Origin: Sphingobacteriales bacterium
GTDB taxonomy: Bacteria; Bacteroidota; Bacteroidia; Chitinophagales; UBA2359
DNA length: 64,000 bases
Assembly: GCA_016711295.1 (NCBI GenBank)
Contig: JADJTE010000010.1
Span: 1 to 64,000 of the forward strand
Direction: 5' to 3'
Numbering within the stretch: the first letter of the stretch is position 1; each line of letters begins with the position of its first letter. The notes below the pieces were generated by a model. The model had not been told where the DNA came from. It saw only the letters and a program-made list of their open reading frames with translations, and searched no databases. This document shows, in pieces, positions 61,436 to 64,000 of the stretch. A program made the position numbers and the translations under genes.

Positions 61436-63166
61436 TTATGGTTTTATGATTTTGCTATGGGTTACATTGCCGTTTTCGTCGCTTAGTCGGGCAATATAGG
61501 TGCCTTGTGGCAAGGGTGTTCAAAGCCTATTTGGTTATTACCTGCTTGTAGCGATAAGTTGTTCATCGTTTTTATTGCTCGCCCATGCAGGTCAAACAAG
61601 GTTAATGTGGCTTTGCTGCTTTGTGGGGTATTTATTTGGAGGGTAGCTTGGTCGCCGTTCAGTGGGTTAGGCGCGAATGAAAGTGCTAAACTTTGGTTTT
61701 GTGTAGTAGGTGCGGGTTCGATACCTACTTCTTGTGCATAACATACAGATGGGTCGGGAAATACTACGCCGTTAGTGCTTTCGGTATATAATACGGCTGT
61801 TATCATCATTTCGTCGCTTGATGTTTCGCCCCAGCCCACAGTAGGACAGCCTGCACAATTGATATATTTAGCGCGGTGAATGATACCTGGATTGATGTTG
61901 AGTGGCAAGAATGGGCTGAATACGCGAGAAGGCGGGTGTTGGTAGTCGTAGGGTATTTCTTCGCAGGTGGGTACGCCGTTCCATCGTTTAGCATCAAAAA
62001 TCTGTTCGCCCTTGGTGCCGTCGCTATTGCGCAGCCATACGTCAAAATCGGTGGCGAGGCGGTGCGTATGTGAGCTCATTTTCCATACATGCATGGTAGA
62101 CGGAAAACCGGGCAGCGGAAAAGGTAAATAGAGTGAAGTTTCGTATGTCGCTTCTACGCCGCTGCCGGGTATGCTAAGGCTGGTATAGGGCAATAGTTGA
62201 GCTTTCATTTCTTGTGAGGCAGTTCCGTAGGGTTGGGTATATACATTGAGGTAGATATCGGAAGCCGTAATCGCAGTTGACGAATAGTTAATGACGTGTG
62301 GATTGAGGTTGAGTACCGTACCTCCCTGCCAGCGGAATGCTGTTCCTTGGGGTAGTATATCGCTTGCCGAACCCTGATAAGCAGCTACCATATCGACACC
62401 TGAAAAAAATACAGGGCGGAAACCATAAGCGGCGTTATTGGCGGTATTGGCATTATTATATTTATATAGGATAAAATGGTGCGAACTACTGCCCAAAAAT
62501 ACTTCGGTTCGATTGATTTCGATACCATTAGGCAATAAGGTTTCGTATTTGGTCATATATTCCAAATTGGGTTGGTCACTACCCGTCCATGCGGGTAAGA
62601 ATATGGGACCCACGTGTATCTGAAAACCTTGCGCGGGGTCGGGTGCGGGCGGGGGCGATTGTGGGTCGATAGACCAAATACCGCTACCACTATAAAATTC
62701 TTCGAGCATGGCGTGGCTTACTACTCGCCTGTTGAGGGGGGCACCGTACAAAATCCATTGTCGAATGATTTCTTTTTCCACATGGGCATTGAGGTTGCGA
62801 TGAATATGGGCGGGGTCTTCGGTGTCGTCTAAGGCAATATCGCCCGAAATACTCTGTCCTATCAAGCGAAACATAAAGCTACGATAGGGGTCGCCAGGGT
62901 AAATGATTTTATTGTTTTTTGCCAATGCCGTGGGATTAGAGGCAGCGATATTATATACGTTATTATACACGTCCAATGATGGCAGGATACCTGCCCTTTG
63001 TAGGTTCAAACCTCCCGCGACGCTAACGTTGTTGTTGGCACGCGCCATTGGTACAACGTGTTTGGGCAATGTTATAAACCCTTGCACCCGTGTCTTCGGC
63101 ACGCAGAGAAATGACACTAAGTAAGGCTACAGCCCAGCAAAAACATTGGTAAATGATGGTTTTCAT
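61436..63166 (-). CDS. Copper type II ascorbate-dependent monooxygenase-like T9SS protein (two frameshifts)
   Basis: About 577 residues. Signal peptide MKTIIYQCFCWAVALLSVIS at 63166; soon after comes RCTNGACHN, a CX4CH motif, before the frame moves near 63040 into NNVSVAGGLNLQRAG. The body has HHFILYKYNN and MHVWKMSSHTHRLATDFDVWL, the HxH-type copper sites and Met/Phe surroundings of peptidylglycine-hydroxylase-like (Cu2_monooxygen) enzymes. The tail SLALSFAPNPLNGDQATLQI and the corrected end LPQGTYIARLSDENGNVTHS form a T9SS type A sorting signal, with the frame change near 61510. Predicted secreted, copper- and perhaps heme-bearing. Substrate unknown. It may lack activity if a second copper site is incomplete. 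Confidence 0.8.
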
Positions 63167-63297
63167 CTTTTGAATTAATTAGGTTTAATTGGGGATTTGG
63201 ATTGGCATATTTACTAAGAGCTACCGAAACATACGAATATATTGTTGAATTAGTATATTTAAGCTACTAATTGCACAATTTTGCACTAAAAAAAACC

Positions 63298-63394
63298 GTA
63301 ACTATTTAGGGTATAGGGTTTTGGGTATGGGGTAATGGGCAATACTTATCTAATAATGCCTGCATATTCGATTAAAAATAGCTAAAATAGTTAC
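63298..63394. mobile_element. GTAACTATTTAG-family miniature element, copy 4
   Basis: A 97-bp copy oriented like copy 3. Ends GTAACTATTTAG and CTAAAATAGTTAC (one extra A); interior GGGTATAGGGTTTTGGGTAT and CTAATAATGCCTGCATATTC. Flanks AAAAAACC and AATAAACA agree at six of eight bases. It lies 132 bp upstream of the copper protein's start. Confidence 0.85.
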
Positions 63395-64000
63395 AATAAA
63401 CAACTTAATTAGTTACTTTTTTAGTTATAATACTGATTTCCAGATTATTATAATTTTAATGCAAAGGCGTCCTTGTCAGGTAATAGGTTTAGATGTTGTT
63501 TCTTTTTGCACCTTTCAGGGTCGTAGTGGTTTTATTGGTTTTTCGCCATTATATCCTTCGGGATAGGCAATTAGCATATGGCATGAAGTTGAGAGATAGC
63601 AATTAATTTATTTGTTTTCACTTGAGTGTTAGTAATTATTGGACATCTGTTTGGAAGATGTAGAAGGGTGCAATAATCTGATATTAGGAGAATACGTTAG
63701 GAATGTACCTGAAATTCTTAATTAACAGTTTTGACATATCAAACGTAGCTCCTAACAAACTTGAGCCTAAAAAAGGCAGTCTAATTTTTATTTAAAAACA
63801 AGTATTCAGATTATCACAACTGTGCGTTTGCCCTAATAAATAGGAGAAACTTTTTGAATCTTTTTTAGCATAGGATGCTTGACCTACAAGACTTTTCCAT
63901 AGAACCTATTCCGCAAAATTGGGAAATATTATTTAATGATAGCGCAAATATACTTCGTTTTGGGCTAAAAAACTTCGTTTATTCTAAAAAATATTATTAG
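63395..64000. other. A/T-rich terminal intergenic region
   Basis: No gene that I can support. A minus-strand TATATTTG box at 63945-63952 suggests a promoter pointing left. A 41-codon plus-strand frame (63875-64000) overlaps that box and is probably chance. Confidence 0.45.

Noticed and set aside
63875..64000. A 41-codon frame MLDLQDFSIEPIPQNWEILF at the window end
   Set aside because: No recognised family, overlaps a minus-strand promoter-like TATATTTG box, and composition is that of A/T-rich intergenic DNA.

Overview
The window looks like a chromosomal segment of an uncultured member of the Bacteroidota. The evidence is type IX secretion (T9SS) sorting tails on several secreted proteins, a TonB-dependent receptor with an N-terminal carboxypeptidase-like domain, -7 boxes of the TAnnTTTG type (often TACCTTTG), lack of obvious Shine-Dalgarno sites, an alkaline oxidative housekeeping set typical of the phylum (yceD-rpmF-fabH-efp-lolD), and a class A RNase P RNA. 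I cannot place it below phylum level.

Layout: 1-1.24 kb is a decayed IS630-family element. 1.8-9.8 kb carries an RluA-type pseudouridine synthase, a Tat-exported flavin amine oxidase, an SLC45-like sugar transporter followed directly by an ArnT-like glycosyltransferase, and an RluB-type pseudouridine synthase with a long 66-bp-repeat-encoded N-terminal extension. 9.9-14.4 kb has tRNA-Gln and then an ethanolamine-permease / glutamine-synthetase-like / iron alcohol dehydrogenase cluster, interrupted by two miniature transposons. 14.5-16.25 kb has rnpB, tRNA-Pro and a roughly 46-copy array of a 13-bp repeat. 16.3-18.7 kb is a nitric-oxide/iron-stress group (hemerythrin fusion, RIC, DUF1772). 19-22.7 kb is the fatty-acid/translation/lipoprotein-sorting housekeeping run. 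22.7-31 kb on the minus strand is a TonB receptor, two DUF4331 paralogues and a TPR lipoprotein. 31.5-39.2 kb has purU, a giant double amidohydrolase, a TMTC-like membrane TPR protein and a beta-propeller protein. 39.7-56.3 kb is a secreted-protein block ending in two very large repeat adhesins. 56.5-63.2 kb has an HD protein, a cytochrome c lipoprotein/OB-fold/YceI group, a glycosyltransferase and a copper monooxygenase-like T9SS protein.

Two features cut across the window. First, about twenty genes are broken by one- or two-base indels, mostly in homopolymers. Paralogous genes and internal repeats act as controls and show different indels at different places, so I read most of them as consensus errors, not as gene death, and I annotate full-length genes across them. 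Second, the intergenic spaces hold several small non-autonomous mobile elements: four copies of a 97-122 bp family with GTAACTATTTAG ends and 8-bp target duplications, a 102-bp deletion derivative of the IS630 element, and a 179-bp element with 15-bp ends and a 5-bp target duplication. These sit between genes of the same operon without breaking reading frames.

How genes may cooperate: the 10-14 kb cluster could import ethanolamine, gamma-glutamylate it and oxidise the alcohol; the 16-18.7 kb group would repair iron-sulfur centres and bind O2/NO; the 22.7-31 kb set looks like an outer-membrane uptake or surface-display locus of unknown substrate; the 57.5-60 kb set is a periplasmic heme/lipid-binding module. 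All of these roles are inferred from family membership.
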